Shown piece by piece: positions 1-6,411 of a DNA stretch of 12,137 bases (positions are counted from its first letter, which is position 1; each line of letters starts with the position of its first letter). The translations under genes were made by a program, and so were the position numbers. The stretch spans positions 1 through 12,137 of the forward strand of contig CALEPU010000242.1 in NCBI GenBank assembly GCA_937913075.1. The letters run 5' to 3'. The stretch comes from an uncultured Clostridia bacterium (lineage in GTDB: Bacteria; Bacillota; Clostridia; Christensenellales; CAG-138). A model generated the notes under the pieces. That model saw only the letters and a program-made list of their open reading frames with translations, was not told the DNA's origin and did no database searches.

Positions 1-626
1 CCACCTGCGGCGGCTCGGGTCAGGTACGCAGGGTGCAGAACACCATTTTAGGCACCATGCAGACCACGGCGCCCTGCTCCGCCTGCGGCGGCACCGGTAA
101 GATAATAAAGGATCCCTGCAAGGCTTGTAACGGCAACGGCAGGGTCAAAAACATAGTCAAGCGTAAGGTCAAGATCCCCGCCGGCATCGACGACGGACAG
201 ACCATGCGCATCTCCGGCGGCGGCGACGATGGATTTAGAGGCGGCAGCCGCGGCGATATGATGATAACGATAAGGGTCAAGGCTCATAAGCGCTTTTTAA
301 GGGACGGCTCGGATATCCACCAGAGCATAACGATACCCGTCACCACTGCCATTTTGGGCGGCAAGGTGCAGGTACCCACGCTCGAAAAAGATTATGAGCT
401 CACAATACCCGAGGGCACGCAGAGCCAAAAGACCTTCCGCATGAAGGGGCTCGGCATACAGAAGCTCAACTCCAACGAAAAGGGCGATATGTTCGTCAAC
501 GTCACGGTCGAGATACCCAAGAAGCTTACTGAGAAACAGCGCGAGCTCGTGCAGAAGCTCGCCGATGAGATGAACGACGTCGGGGCTGATAAATCCGGTA
601 AGAAAAAGAGAAAGTTTAAACTGTAA
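1..626 (+). CDS. dnaJ: Chaperone protein DnaJ, C-terminal part (5' end outside window)
   Basis: Co-chaperone of DnaK (Hsp40) that binds unfolded proteins and stimulates DnaK ATPase activity in the cytoplasm. The reading frame is open from base 3 at the left edge, so the J domain and Gly/Phe region lie outside. Visible are the end of the zinc-binding region, with half of one CxxCxGxG motif at the edge, then PCSACGGTG (about 72-98) and PCKACNGNG (about 114-140). The two-barrel substrate-binding C-terminal domain follows, with the family hallmarks KIPAGIDDGQ and VPTLEKDYELTIPEGTQ. The tail is strongly basic (GKKKRKFKL), which differs from the B. subtilis tail. The gene ends at TAA and is followed immediately by a terminator hairpin, so it is probably the last gene of its transcript. 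Family assignment is secure. An internal ATG at 33 is not a real start, because conserved zinc-finger residues precede it. Confidence 0.96.
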   Translation, partial: TCGGSGQVRRVQNTILGTMQTTAPCSACGGTGKIIKDPCKACNGNGRVKNIVKRKVKIPAGIDDGQTMRISGGGDDGFRGGSRGDMMITIRVKAHKRFLRDGSDIHQSITIPVTTAILGGKVQVPTLEKDYELTIPEGTQSQKTFRMKGLGIQKLNSNEKGDMFVNVTVEIPKKLTEKQRELVQKLADEMNDVGADKSGKKKRKFKL

Positions 627-636
627 GCAAAAATAC

Positions 637-667
637 CGGCAGGGGAATGGCACCCTGCCGATTTTTT
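637..667. terminator. Bidirectional Rho-independent terminator between dnaJ and sigG
   Basis: The arms CGGCAGGG (637-644) and CCCTGCCG (653-660) form a perfect 8-bp stem with an 8-nt loop. On the plus strand it is followed by A and six T (terminating dnaJ). On the minus strand it is followed by GTATTTTT (terminating sigG). It fills the 39-bp gap between two convergent genes, which is the expected place for a shared terminator. Confidence 0.9.
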
Positions 668-1433
668 AAACGTACTTTCGCATCTGCTGCAAGGCATGCT
701 TTTCGAGTCTTGATACCTGCGCCTGGCTGATGCCTATTTCGCCGGCGACTTCGACCTGTGTCCTGCCCAAAAAGAACCGCAGCTCGACTATTTTGCGCTC
801 TCTTTCGTTCAGCTTATCGAGTCCGTTTTTGATAGCGACGCTGTTGATCCAGCTCTCCTCGCTGGCGGTCTCGTCCTTTATCTGGTCGACTATCGCAACG
901 GCATCCCCGTCGTCGCGGAATACAGGCTCGTGCAGCGAGAGCGTATCCGCAATGGCGTCGAGCGCAAACACTACGTCGCTCTCCTCCAAGCCCATTGCCT
1001 CGGCTATCTCGCCTATTTTGGGCTCCCTGCCGAGGCTGACTTCAAGCTCGCTCCGCGCTTGCAGCGCGTGATAGGCGGTGTCCCTTATCGAACGCGAAAC
1101 GCGCATACTGCCGTTGTCCCGCAGGTATCTGCGGATCTCACCTATTATCATCGGCACCGCATAGGTTGAGAACCTGACCCCATGCGACATATCAAAATTG
1201 TCCAGCGCCTTTATGAGCCCTATACAACCTATCTGAAAGAGGTCGTCCGCCTGCTCGCCCCTGTTTGAAAACCGCTGAATAACGGAGAGCACCAGCCTCA
1301 GGTTGCCGCAGATGAATTCCTCTCTTGCGCCGTCGTCGCCCGCCTTCACCTTTTCCAGCAGCTCCATACTGCGCTTGGCAGTCATCTTGGGCAGCTTGCC
1401 CGTGTCGATGCAGCAAATATCAACCTTGTTCAT
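666..1433 (-). CDS. sigG: RNA polymerase sporulation sigma factor SigG (forespore-specific)
   Basis: Late forespore sigma factor of the sigma-70 SigB/F/G branch, which directs spore-maturation genes after engulfment. The 255-residue product is close to B. subtilis SigG throughout. It has the N-terminal NKVDIC..DTGKLP segment typical of SigG, region 2 (GNLRLVLSVIQRF, DDLFQIGCIGL, FSTYAVPMIIGEIRRYLRD), region 3, and region 4 with a helix-turn-helix near the end (TQVEVAGEIGISQAQVSRLEK). I place the start at ATG 1433 because GGAGG lies 5 nt upstream of it. An upstream in-frame TTG at 1445 overlaps that ribosome site and is unlikely. The gene stands alone here, convergent with dnaJ, with no sigE/spoIIGA next to it in the window, unlike the common clostridial spoIIGA-sigE-sigG order. 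A SigF/SigG-type promoter lies upstream. Confidence 0.96.
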   Translation of the reverse strand: MNKVDICCIDTGKLPKMTAKRSMELLEKVKAGDDGAREEFICGNLRLVLSVIQRFSNRGEQADDLFQIGCIGLIKALDNFDMSHGVRFSTYAVPMIIGEIRRYLRDNGSMRVSRSIRDTAYHALQARSELEVSLGREPKIGEIAEAMGLEESDVVFALDAIADTLSLHEPVFRDDGDAVAIVDQIKDETASEESWINSVAIKNGLDKLNERERKIVELRFFLGRTQVEVAGEIGISQAQVSRLEKHALQQMRKYV

Positions 1434-1438
1434 ACCCG

Positions 1439-1443
1439 CCTCC
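1439..1443 (-). promoter_or_regulatory. Ribosome binding site that sets the sigG start
   Basis: GGAGG on the minus strand sits 5 nt before ATG 1433. It overlaps the alternative in-frame TTG at 1445-1443, so the ATG is the functional start, giving an N-terminus that aligns with B. subtilis SigG. Confidence 0.85.
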
Positions 1444-1460
1444 AATTTGTCTTCAAAACA

Positions 1461-1490
1461 ATTATTGCCTTTATAGGGCGGGCATATTCA
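1461..1490 (-). promoter_or_regulatory. SigF/SigG-type forespore promoter of sigG
   Basis: On the minus strand, TGAATA (-35, 1490-1485) is followed after 15 nt by GGCAATAAT (-10, 1469-1461). The -10 matches the SigF pattern GGNNANAMT in full, and GAATA fits the -35 shared by SigF and SigG. In B. subtilis sigG is switched on by SigF and then amplified by SigG itself; the same logic is likely here. Functional assignment is inferred from consensus only. Confidence 0.72.
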
Positions 1491-1554
1491 CGCGATATTA
1501 CACGGATTTTACATATTATTTATATCTTTTTTACAGCGGCATACACGCATTTTA

Positions 1555-1583
1555 TTGACCTTGCATAAAAGTGTGTGTATAAT
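1555..1583 (+). promoter_or_regulatory. Strong SigA promoter for the small Ala/Glu-rich protein gene
   Basis: TTGACC (1555-1560), a 17-nt spacer and a perfect TATAAT (1578-1583), with an AT-rich stretch upstream (1501-1553). Transcription would start near 1590, about 25 nt before the first ATG. It is among the best consensus promoters in the window, which suggests high vegetative expression of the downstream genes. Confidence 0.85.
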
Positions 1584-1614
1584 TAAGTCACCAAATAAAC
1601 CGAAAGGGGTGTTG

Positions 1615-2046
1615 ATGATGTCCGTTAAGGAGTCTTGGAAAAAGGTCGGTTCCGATCTCAACGATATTGGTGAGGATATTACCTCTTCCGATTTGGGAAA
1701 GGACGTATTAAAGCTCGGCAAGGACTTCGGCAAGTCCGTTGTCAAATCCGTTAAGGCAGGTATAAAGGCTGTTTCCGATTGGGCGGATAAGATCGATGAC
1801 GACGCCGAAAAGACGGCCGAGACCGTTGAGGCGGAGGTGGTCGGCGATGTTAACGCCGCTGCCGAGGATGTGAACGAGGCGGCAGAGGAGTTTGCTTCCG
1901 CAGCCGAGTCCGTTGTAAACGACGTTGAGGAGGCGGCAGAGAAGGCTGCCAACGCAGCGGGCGACGCCTTTGAGGGCTGCTGCGATAAGGTCCGGCAGAC
2001 CGTGGAGGAAGCCGCCGAAGTCATTGATGACAAGAGCAATAATTAA
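1615..2046 (+). CDS. Small acidic Ala/Glu-rich helical protein of unknown function
   Basis: I do not recognise a named family with confidence. The product is about 143 residues, has no cleavable signal peptide and no convincing membrane segment. The N-terminal third (SVKESWKKVGSDL..., then repeated LGKD/FGKS units) is amphipathic and Lys-rich. The rest is low-complexity Ala/Glu/Val/Asp helix with heptad-like EAAEE and VEEAAE units, ending in a short segment with two adjacent Cys (GCCDK). It resembles stress- or envelope-associated amphipathic helix proteins (YtxH or LEA-like) in composition only. AAAGGGGTG precedes two adjacent ATGs at 1615 and 1618; either could be used, and 1618 has the more usual spacing. 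An upstream in-frame TTG at 1555 lies inside the -35 box, so it is excluded. The stop overlaps the next gene by 20 nt. Confidence 0.82.
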   Translation: MMSVKESWKKVGSDLNDIGEDITSSDLGKDVLKLGKDFGKSVVKSVKAGIKAVSDWADKIDDDAEKTAETVEAEVVGDVNAAAEDVNEAAEEFASAAESVVNDVEEAAEKAANAAGDAFEGCCDKVRQTVEEAAEVIDDKSNN

Positions 2047-2533
2047 AGCGCAATATTCGGACCTCCCCCAAATCTCGGAGCGCTATACCGAGGCAAGAGC
2101 TTTCATGGCTCAAAACGGCAACCCCGATCAATGGGGGAGGACTGGCTATCCCAAGGCGGAGCTTTTGCGGCAGGACGTCGCAAGCGGCCGCCTTTTTGCC
2201 GTGCGCGAGGGAAATGATATCATCGGCGCCTTCGTGCTCGTTTTCGGTCCCGACCCGACCTACGCCGCTATAAAGGACGGAGCGTGGCCGGATGACAAGC
2301 CCTACGGCACTCTGCACAGGCTTTGCGCAGCAACGAAAGCGCACGGCGTCGCCGCCTTCGTCCTTGACTTCTGCGAGGCGGAGTGCAAAAGGCGCGGCGC
2401 TGACCTTCGAGCCGATACCCATGCCGCAAATAAGCCCATGCAGCATATACTCGAAAAAGCGGGCTTCACCCGCTGCGGTACGATATTTGTCGCCGACGGC
2501 AGCCCAAGGATCGCGTACCAAAAGATGATTTGA
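2027..2533 (+). CDS. GNAT family N-acetyltransferase
   Basis: Predicted acetyl-CoA-dependent N-acetyltransferase; the acceptor is unknown. The 168-residue product shows the GNAT order: an N-terminal strand and helices, IIGAFVLVFGPDPTY (about 65-79) as the central strands, the LHRLCA strand (about 96-101), a KAHGVA loop (about 104-109) in the acetyl-CoA pyrophosphate position (consensus R/Q-x-x-G-x-A, here with Lys first), and the C-terminal ADTHAANKPMQHILEKAGFTRCGTIFV segment starting near 129, with the conserved Asn and GF. It closes with DGSPRIAYQK, common in small clostridial GNATs. ATG 2027 starts inside the preceding gene and has no good ribosome site at normal distance (GGAGG lies 18 nt away), so translation is probably coupled to the upstream gene. 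A longer frame back to 1925 lies wholly within that gene and is Arg-rich junk. Confidence 0.88.
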   Translation: MTRAIIKAQYSDLPQISERYTEARAFMAQNGNPDQWGRTGYPKAELLRQDVASGRLFAVREGNDIIGAFVLVFGPDPTYAAIKDGAWPDDKPYGTLHRLCAATKAHGVAAFVLDFCEAECKRRGADLRADTHAANKPMQHILEKAGFTRCGTIFVADGSPRIAYQKMI

Positions 2534-2546
2534 ACAGAATTAACCG

Positions 2547-3842
2547 TCACTTATTCAAAACTATCGGCACGGCATACCTTTCAACGTCGGCTATCGCCTT
2601 ATTTATATCGAGCGTGAGCCACTTGCCGTCACGGTAGAGCACTCTGCCCTCCACCATAGTCATGCAGACGTCGGAGCCCTTTGCCGAGTAAACCACTGAG
2701 CTTATAGGGTCGTAAACGGGGCAGATGTGCGGTGCGGCGGAATTTATCATTATGATATCGGCGGCGTAACCTGCGGCGATGCGCCCGACTTCGCCATCAC
2801 GCCCCTGCGCTTTTGCGCCGTTTACAGTTGCCATTTCAAGCGCGTCATAGGCGCAGACCGCTGTCGGATCGAGGCTCCTGCCCTTGGCAAGGAGCGCCGC
2901 AAGCTTTACTTCCTCAAACAGATCGAGTGAGTTGTTTGAGCAGGCGCCATCCGTGCCGAGGCATACGTTAACTCCCGCGCGCTGCATGGCGGCTATATCG
3001 GCAATGCCGCTGCCGAGCTTTAAATTCGACACGGGGCAGTGAGCGACCGAGACGTTTTTCTCAGCGAGCAGCGCCATATCGTTCTCCGTCAGCCATACGC
3101 CGTGCGCGGCAAGCACCGGAGTATCGAAAACACCGTGCCTGTAAAACGCCTCGGCTGCGGTAACTCCGTGGCGGGAAAGTGCGCCCTCGCACTCGGCCTT
3201 GGTCTCGGCAAGATGGATCTGTGTCACGAGCCCGTGCTCCTTAGCCCAAGCGTGCACCTTCGCCCAGATATCGGGGGATGAGGTGTACTCAGCATGTATC
3301 GCTACATCGGCTCTTATCAGCCCGTTTGCCCCGAGCCCGTCTATCAGTATGCGCGTCTCCTTGACGGCTCTGTCCGCCTCGAAATCGTAATCATCGCCAA
3401 TGGCAAGCACCGCGTTGCAGAGGTTTGCCCTCATGCCGATATCCTTCGCCGCGCGCGCCACGGCGGGCTGGCAGAAGTACATATCGGAGAATGAGGTAGT
3501 GCCGGAAGCCAGCATCTCCGCCATGCCGAGCACAGCGCCCGATACTATCGCGCGCTCGTCAAGCCGCGCCTCAACGGGGAAGACCTTGTCAAAAAGCCAG
3601 CTTTGCAAAGGATAATCGTCGGCATAGCCGCGCATTACGCACATGGCGGTATGCGCATGCGCGTTGATAAGACCGGGCATCACTATACGTCCGCCGGCAT
3701 CTATCACCTCATTGGCTTCGGGCTCGTCCCTGCCGATATAGGCGATCCTGCCGCCCTCGATACCGATGCAGCAGCCATCGTAATAAAGCCCCTTTTCGGT
3801 CATCGGTATGACGACCGCGTTTTTAATAAGAGTATCGAGCAT
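2547..3842 (-). CDS. mtaD: 5'-methylthioadenosine/S-adenosylhomocysteine deaminase (amidohydrolase)
   Basis: Zinc amidohydrolase that deaminates MTA to methylthioinosine and SAH to S-inosylhomocysteine; archaeal relatives (DadD) also take 5'-deoxyadenosine. The 431 residues are full length for the family. Metal and catalytic residues are visible in order: NAHAHT (His62, His64), QIHLAET (His210, Glu213), AAHGVW (His247), AHCPVSNLKLGSG (His268) and LGTDGA (Asp298). The C-terminal part rebuilds the small beta-sandwich (GYAADIIMI...). ATG 3842 is preceded by AGAAGGA six nt upstream and lies 1 nt after the stop of the phosphorylase gene, so the two are co-translated. It is the last gene of the minus operon. 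Downstream it runs into the convergent GNAT gene with a 13-bp gap and no clear terminator. Which of MTA, SAH and 5'-deoxyadenosine is preferred cannot be read from sequence alone. Confidence 0.92.
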   Translation of the reverse strand: MLDTLIKNAVVIPMTEKGLYYDGCCIGIEGGRIAYIGRDEPEANEVIDAGGRIVMPGLINAHAHTAMCVMRGYADDYPLQSWLFDKVFPVEARLDERAIVSGAVLGMAEMLASGTTSFSDMYFCQPAVARAAKDIGMRANLCNAVLAIGDDYDFEADRAVKETRILIDGLGANGLIRADVAIHAEYTSSPDIWAKVHAWAKEHGLVTQIHLAETKAECEGALSRHGVTAAEAFYRHGVFDTPVLAAHGVWLTENDMALLAEKNVSVAHCPVSNLKLGSGIADIAAMQRAGVNVCLGTDGACSNNSLDLFEEVKLAALLAKGRSLDPTAVCAYDALEMATVNGAKAQGRDGEVGRIAAGYAADIIMINSAAPHICPVYDPISSVVYSAKGSDVCMTMVEGRVLYRDGKWLTLDINKAIADVERYAVPIVLNK

Positions 3843-3843
3843 A

Positions 3844-4665
3844 TCAGATCCTTCTCAAAAACTCCTCAACATAGCTGTTGAGCCTGTGTGAGGCGGCGTT
3901 GCCCGCCTCGATCACCTCTTCGCCCGAGAGGGGCTTATCGAGTATGCCCGCAGCCATGTTTGAAAGCAGGGTCACGCCGAGTATCCTCATGCCGCAATGC
4001 CTTGCGGCTATGCACTCGGGCACGGTGCTCATGCCGACTGCGTCGGCACCTAAAATGCGCATGGCGCGTATCTCCGCAGGGGTCTCGTACTGCGGACCGG
4101 AGCAGTAGAAGTAAACGCCCTCGTGTATGCGCTCGCCCGCCTCCAAACAGACGGACTTGAAAACGCGCATATAATCTGCGTCGAAAATGTGCGTCATATC
4201 GGGAAATCTCGGACCGAGCTCCTCGATATTCGGTCCTATCAGCGGATTGACTATATTGAACTTTATAACGTCGTTTATTATCATCAGCTCGCCTGCACGG
4301 TAATCGGTATTGACAGCGCCGGCGGCGTTGGTGACTATCATGCTGCCGGCGCCGATAAGCCTTGCAAGACGCACGGGGTAGACCACGTCCGCCGCGTCCC
4401 ATCCCTCGTAGACGTGCAGGCGCCCCTGCATCAAAAGCACCCTTTTTCCGCCGAGCTCGCCCGCGATAAACCTGCCGGCATGACCCGGCGCAGTGCTTGT
4501 CCGCATGTGGGGTATCAGCTCATAGGGTATGAATGAAGGCTCCTTCACGCAGTCGCCGAGCCTGCCGAGACCGGAGCCCAGAATTATCAGTATCTCGGGC
4601 TGAAAGCCGTTAAGCTTCTCTTTTAGGGCTGCTGCGCCCTCCAGCATGTCGTTATAGCTCAGCAT
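3844..4665 (-). CDS. Purine nucleoside phosphorylase family; predicted methylthioinosine/6-oxopurine nucleoside phosphorylase
   Basis: Trimeric PNP/MTAP-family enzyme (273 aa) that splits purine nucleosides with phosphate. Numbered from the start I chose: GSGLG with phosphate-binding Ser31, QGRLHVYEG (Arg82, His84, Tyr86), TNAAGAVN, GPQYETPAE (Glu194), GMSTVPE (Met212, Ser213), LLSNMAAG (Asn236). Glu194 and Asn236 match human PNP Glu201/Asn243, which select 6-oxopurines, and differ from the adenine-specific MTAP pattern. The position of human His257, which binds the ribose 5'-OH and is kept in B. subtilis PunA, is Gly248. With mtnA upstream and mtaD downstream, I infer cleavage of methylthioinosine to methylthioribose-1-phosphate and hypoxanthine; ordinary inosine/guanosine phosphorylase is the alternative. 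Start ATG 4665 is 14 nt inside mtnA (coupled) and aligns with PunA; a frame start at 4704 adds an unmatched basic extension. Confidence 0.9.
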   Translation of the reverse strand: MLSYNDMLEGAAALKEKLNGFQPEILIILGSGLGRLGDCVKEPSFIPYELIPHMRTSTAPGHAGRFIAGELGGKRVLLMQGRLHVYEGWDAADVVYPVRLARLIGAGSMIVTNAAGAVNTDYRAGELMIINDVIKFNIVNPLIGPNIEELGPRFPDMTHIFDADYMRVFKSVCLEAGERIHEGVYFYCSGPQYETPAEIRAMRILGADAVGMSTVPECIAARHCGMRILGVTLLSNMAAGILDKPLSGEEVIEAGNAASHRLNSYVEEFLRRI

Positions 4666-5710
4666 TTTTATACTTACCCAACACTTTCTCAAAATTCTCC
4701 TCAAAGGGAGCGGTGATAATACCCGCCTCGGTGACCAAGCCCGTTATGAGCTCGTGATCCACAACATCAAACGCGGGGTTATAAACCTTTACGTCCTCCG
4801 GCGCGATGCGCTGTTTAAAGTACAGCTCCGTCACCTCGTCGGGATCGCGCTGCTCTATTCTGACGCCGCTGCCCGTCGGAGTGTCCATGTCGAGGGTCGA
4901 AAGCGGCGCGAACATATAAAAGGGTATCCCGTAGTGCTTTGCAAGCACCGCAAGCCCCAAAGTGCCTATCTTGTTGGCGGCGTCACCGTTGCGGCATACC
5001 CTGTCCGCGCCGACGAACACGGCGTTGACTTTGCCGCTTTTCATAACGGCGGCAGCCATGTTGTCACATATAAGCGTCACGTCGACGCCCGCCTGCATAA
5101 GCTCAAAGGCGGTTATCCTCGCCCCCTGCATCAAGGGACGCGTTTCGTCGGCAAAAACGCGGATTTTCACTCCGCGCTCGGCGGCTAAAAGCATCGGCCC
5201 CAACGCGGTGCCGTAGTGCGAGGTGGCGAGCGGACCGGCGTTGCAGTGCGTCAGCACTCCGTCGCCCTCATGAAGGAGCGCAAGCCCGTATTCGCTGATT
5301 TTGAGGTTGTTTGCTATATCCTCCTCGTGTATGGCGACAGCCTCGCGCTTGAGCTCCGCAACAAGCTCTTCACGGGGCAGCAGAGCGTTGCGCTTTAAAC
5401 AGCCGCGCATCCTTGCGAGCGCCCAAGTGAGGTTGACGGCGGTCGGTCTTGCAGATGCAAGATACCTCTCGGCGTCGTCCATACTGCGGAAAAAGTCCGG
5501 CTGATCCTTGTCCGTCGCGGCGCAAAGATAATAGCCGTATGCCGCGGCTATGCCGATGGCGGGAGCGCCGCGCACTTTAAGAAGGCGTATCGCGTCAAAC
5601 AGCTCCTCGCGGGTTTTAAGCTCCAAATAGCTTACCTCGCCCGGCAGCCGGGTCTGGTCGAGTATTATTATGGAGCCGCCTTCGCGGCTCAAACGGATGT
5701 TTTCAAGCAT
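4652..5710 (-). CDS. mtnA: S-methyl-5-thioribose-1-phosphate isomerase
   Basis: Isomerises methylthioribose-1-phosphate to methylthioribulose-1-phosphate in MTA salvage. It belongs to the eIF2B-alpha-like aldose-ketose isomerase family. The 352 residues are the usual length. Hallmarks are VRGAPAIGIAAAYG (about 46-59), THCNAGPLAT with catalytic Cys156, FADETRPLMQGAR (about 186-198), GADRVCRNGDAANKIGT with catalytic Asp236, and the late TG..IEQR segment. ATG 5710 follows bofA by 11 nt, with AAGGTGA just upstream overlapping the bofA stop. The 3' end overlaps the phosphorylase gene by 14 nt. No ribulose-phosphate aldolase, dehydratase or enolase of the later pathway is in the window, so the fate of the ketose is open. 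Close homologues isomerise 5-deoxyribose-1-phosphate, so a role in 5'-deoxyadenosine salvage is possible too. Confidence 0.94.
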   Translation of the reverse strand: MLENIRLSREGGSIIILDQTRLPGEVSYLELKTREELFDAIRLLKVRGAPAIGIAAAYGYYLCAATDKDQPDFFRSMDDAERYLASARPTAVNLTWALARMRGCLKRNALLPREELVAELKREAVAIHEEDIANNLKISEYGLALLHEGDGVLTHCNAGPLATSHYGTALGPMLLAAERGVKIRVFADETRPLMQGARITAFELMQAGVDVTLICDNMAAAVMKSGKVNAVFVGADRVCRNGDAANKIGTLGLAVLAKHYGIPFYMFAPLSTLDMDTPTGSGVRIEQRDPDEVTELYFKQRIAPEDVKVYNPAFDVVDHELITGLVTEAGIITAPFEENFEKVLGKYKNAEL

Positions 5711-5721
5711 AAATTATCACC

Positions 5722-6048
5722 TTAAAGCAGTACTTTGAGCAAAAGCAGCAGTAATATCCCCGGCACGCCGAGCACGCCCGCAACGACAGCGGACGTCCAT
5801 GTTATCGGAAGCTCAAAGAAATCCATATCCAATATGTTGCTTAAAATAAGGTTGAAAGCAAACAGCATAAACGCTCCGAGCAGCCCGTTTATCAAAAGGC
5901 GCCACAAAAGCTTGGTGCTCACGTTGAACAGCTTGAACAGCAGAAACACGGCGCCGAGCACGGCAACCATGATTATAAGGGGCATATAGCCCTTTAAGTC
6001 GATATCGAGCGTACCCGCTAAGGGTATCGGGGTCGGCGAAACCGTCAT
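5722..6048 (-). CDS. bofA: BofA family sigma-K processing inhibitor
   Basis: In B. subtilis BofA sits in the outer forespore membrane with SpoIVFA and holds the SpoIVFB protease inactive until pro-sigma-K may be cleaved. Here, 108 residues from ATG 6048: a short Pro-rich N-terminus, membrane segments at about 22-40 and 50-70, and the C-terminal family signature LPITWTSAVVAGVLGVPGILLLLLLK (shown here as LPITWTSAVVAG then VLGVPGILLL), which aligns with B. subtilis VPINLVTTAISG / ILGIPGIAAL. The start at 6048 is chosen because GGGGGAG lies 7 nt upstream. An alternative ATG at 6105 overlaps the upstream stop as ATGA and would add 19 residues, but has no good ribosome site and would put a perfect hairpin inside the coding region. 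BofA proteins are usually near 87 residues, which favours the shorter form. Confidence 0.88.
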   Translation of the reverse strand: MTVSPTPIPLAGTLDIDLKGYMPLIIMVAVLGAVFLLFKLFNVSTKLLWRLLINGLLGAFMLFAFNLILSNILDMDFFELPITWTSAVVAGVLGVPGILLLLLLKVLL

Positions 6049-6055
6049 AATTTTT

Positions 6056-6062
6056 CTCCCCC
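6056..6062 (-). promoter_or_regulatory. Ribosome binding site supporting the short bofA start
   Basis: GGGGGAG on the minus strand, 7 nt before ATG 6048. It is the only good Shine-Dalgarno-like sequence near either candidate start of bofA. Confidence 0.7.
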
Positions 6063-6080
6063 AAAGTATGAGTATTATTA

Positions 6081-6097
6081 CGGGAGCAAAGCTCCCG
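6081..6097 (-). other. Perfect intercistronic hairpin between the yaaL-like gene and bofA
   Basis: CGGGAGC (6081-6087) and GCTCCCG (6091-6097) form a 7-bp stem with a 3-nt loop. On the transcribed minus strand it is followed by TAATAATAC, not a T-tract, so it is not a classical terminator. It sits between the yaaL-like stop (6102) and the bofA ribosome site and may act as an mRNA processing or stability element or a partial attenuator. Confidence 0.55.
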
Positions 6098-6101
6098 AGG
6101 G

Positions 6102-6344
6102 TCATCGTCTGTACTGCGCCGCAAGACAGCCGTACCTGCGGCTCGACTCCTGCAATCTGAAAGCCGCAAGCTCCATTGCAAGGGGCTCCTCCGCAAGGTC
6201 AAAGGTCTGCATTGCCGCGCGCCAGTCGGCAAGCGCAGAAAGCAGCGCATCCCTGCTTAAAAGCTTATCCTCATGCGGCTCCGAAGCTTGATCCTCCGTG
6301 CCGGTGAGCGCGGCGTGTTTTGCGGTATCATAAGTGTTCTTCAT
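6102..6344 (-). CDS. YaaL-like small protein (DUF2508 type)
   Basis: 80-residue soluble protein with no signal peptide. The part from about residue 28 (LLSRDALLSALADWRAA ... FRLQESSRRYGCLAAQ) has the two-helix pattern of the DUF2508/YaaL family: a leading LL.A...W.A.., a central acidic turn and a closing helix with an aromatic residue near RYGCL. The first 27 residues are polar and poorly conserved in character. In B. subtilis yaaL lies next to bofA, and the same adjacency here supports the call. Function is unknown. ATG 6344 has a strong GAGGAGG seven nt upstream. A likely internal promoter precedes the gene. Its stop overlaps an alternative bofA ATG. Confidence 0.75.
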   Translation of the reverse strand: MKNTYDTAKHAALTGTEDQASEPHEDKLLSRDALLSALADWRAAMQTFDLAEEPLAMELAAFRLQESSRRYGCLAAQYRR

Positions 6345-6402
6345 ATGTCTGCCTCCTCAACATGCAAAGCCCATATTGATAATTATGGCAGCAGACCCTT
6401 AT

Positions 6403-6411
6403 ATTATACCA
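6403..6411 (-). promoter_or_regulatory. Probable internal extended -10 promoter before the yaaL-like gene
   Basis: TGGTATAAT on the minus strand (6411-6403) is a full extended -10 element immediately after the lipoprotein stop. No good -35 lies 16-18 nt upstream. Transcription would start near 6396, about 50 nt before the yaaL-like ATG. It would let yaaL-bofA-mtnA-phosphorylase-mtaD be expressed apart from the ahcY end of the operon. Confidence 0.6.

Noticed and set aside
1446..1554. Small RNA gene in the sigG upstream region
   Set aside because: The stretch is AT-rich and holds the sigG promoter and the upstream part of the next promoter; no stable fold or terminator was seen.
2529..2559. 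TTTGAA/TTCAAA inverted repeat as a terminator between the GNAT gene and mtaD
   Set aside because: Only 6 AT-rich pairs with a 19-nt loop and no T-tract; too weak and likely chance.
4663..4704. Longer N-terminus for the phosphorylase starting at 4704
   Set aside because: The extra 13 residues lie inside mtnA and do not align with PunA; ATG 4665 gives the expected distance to the GSGLG motif.
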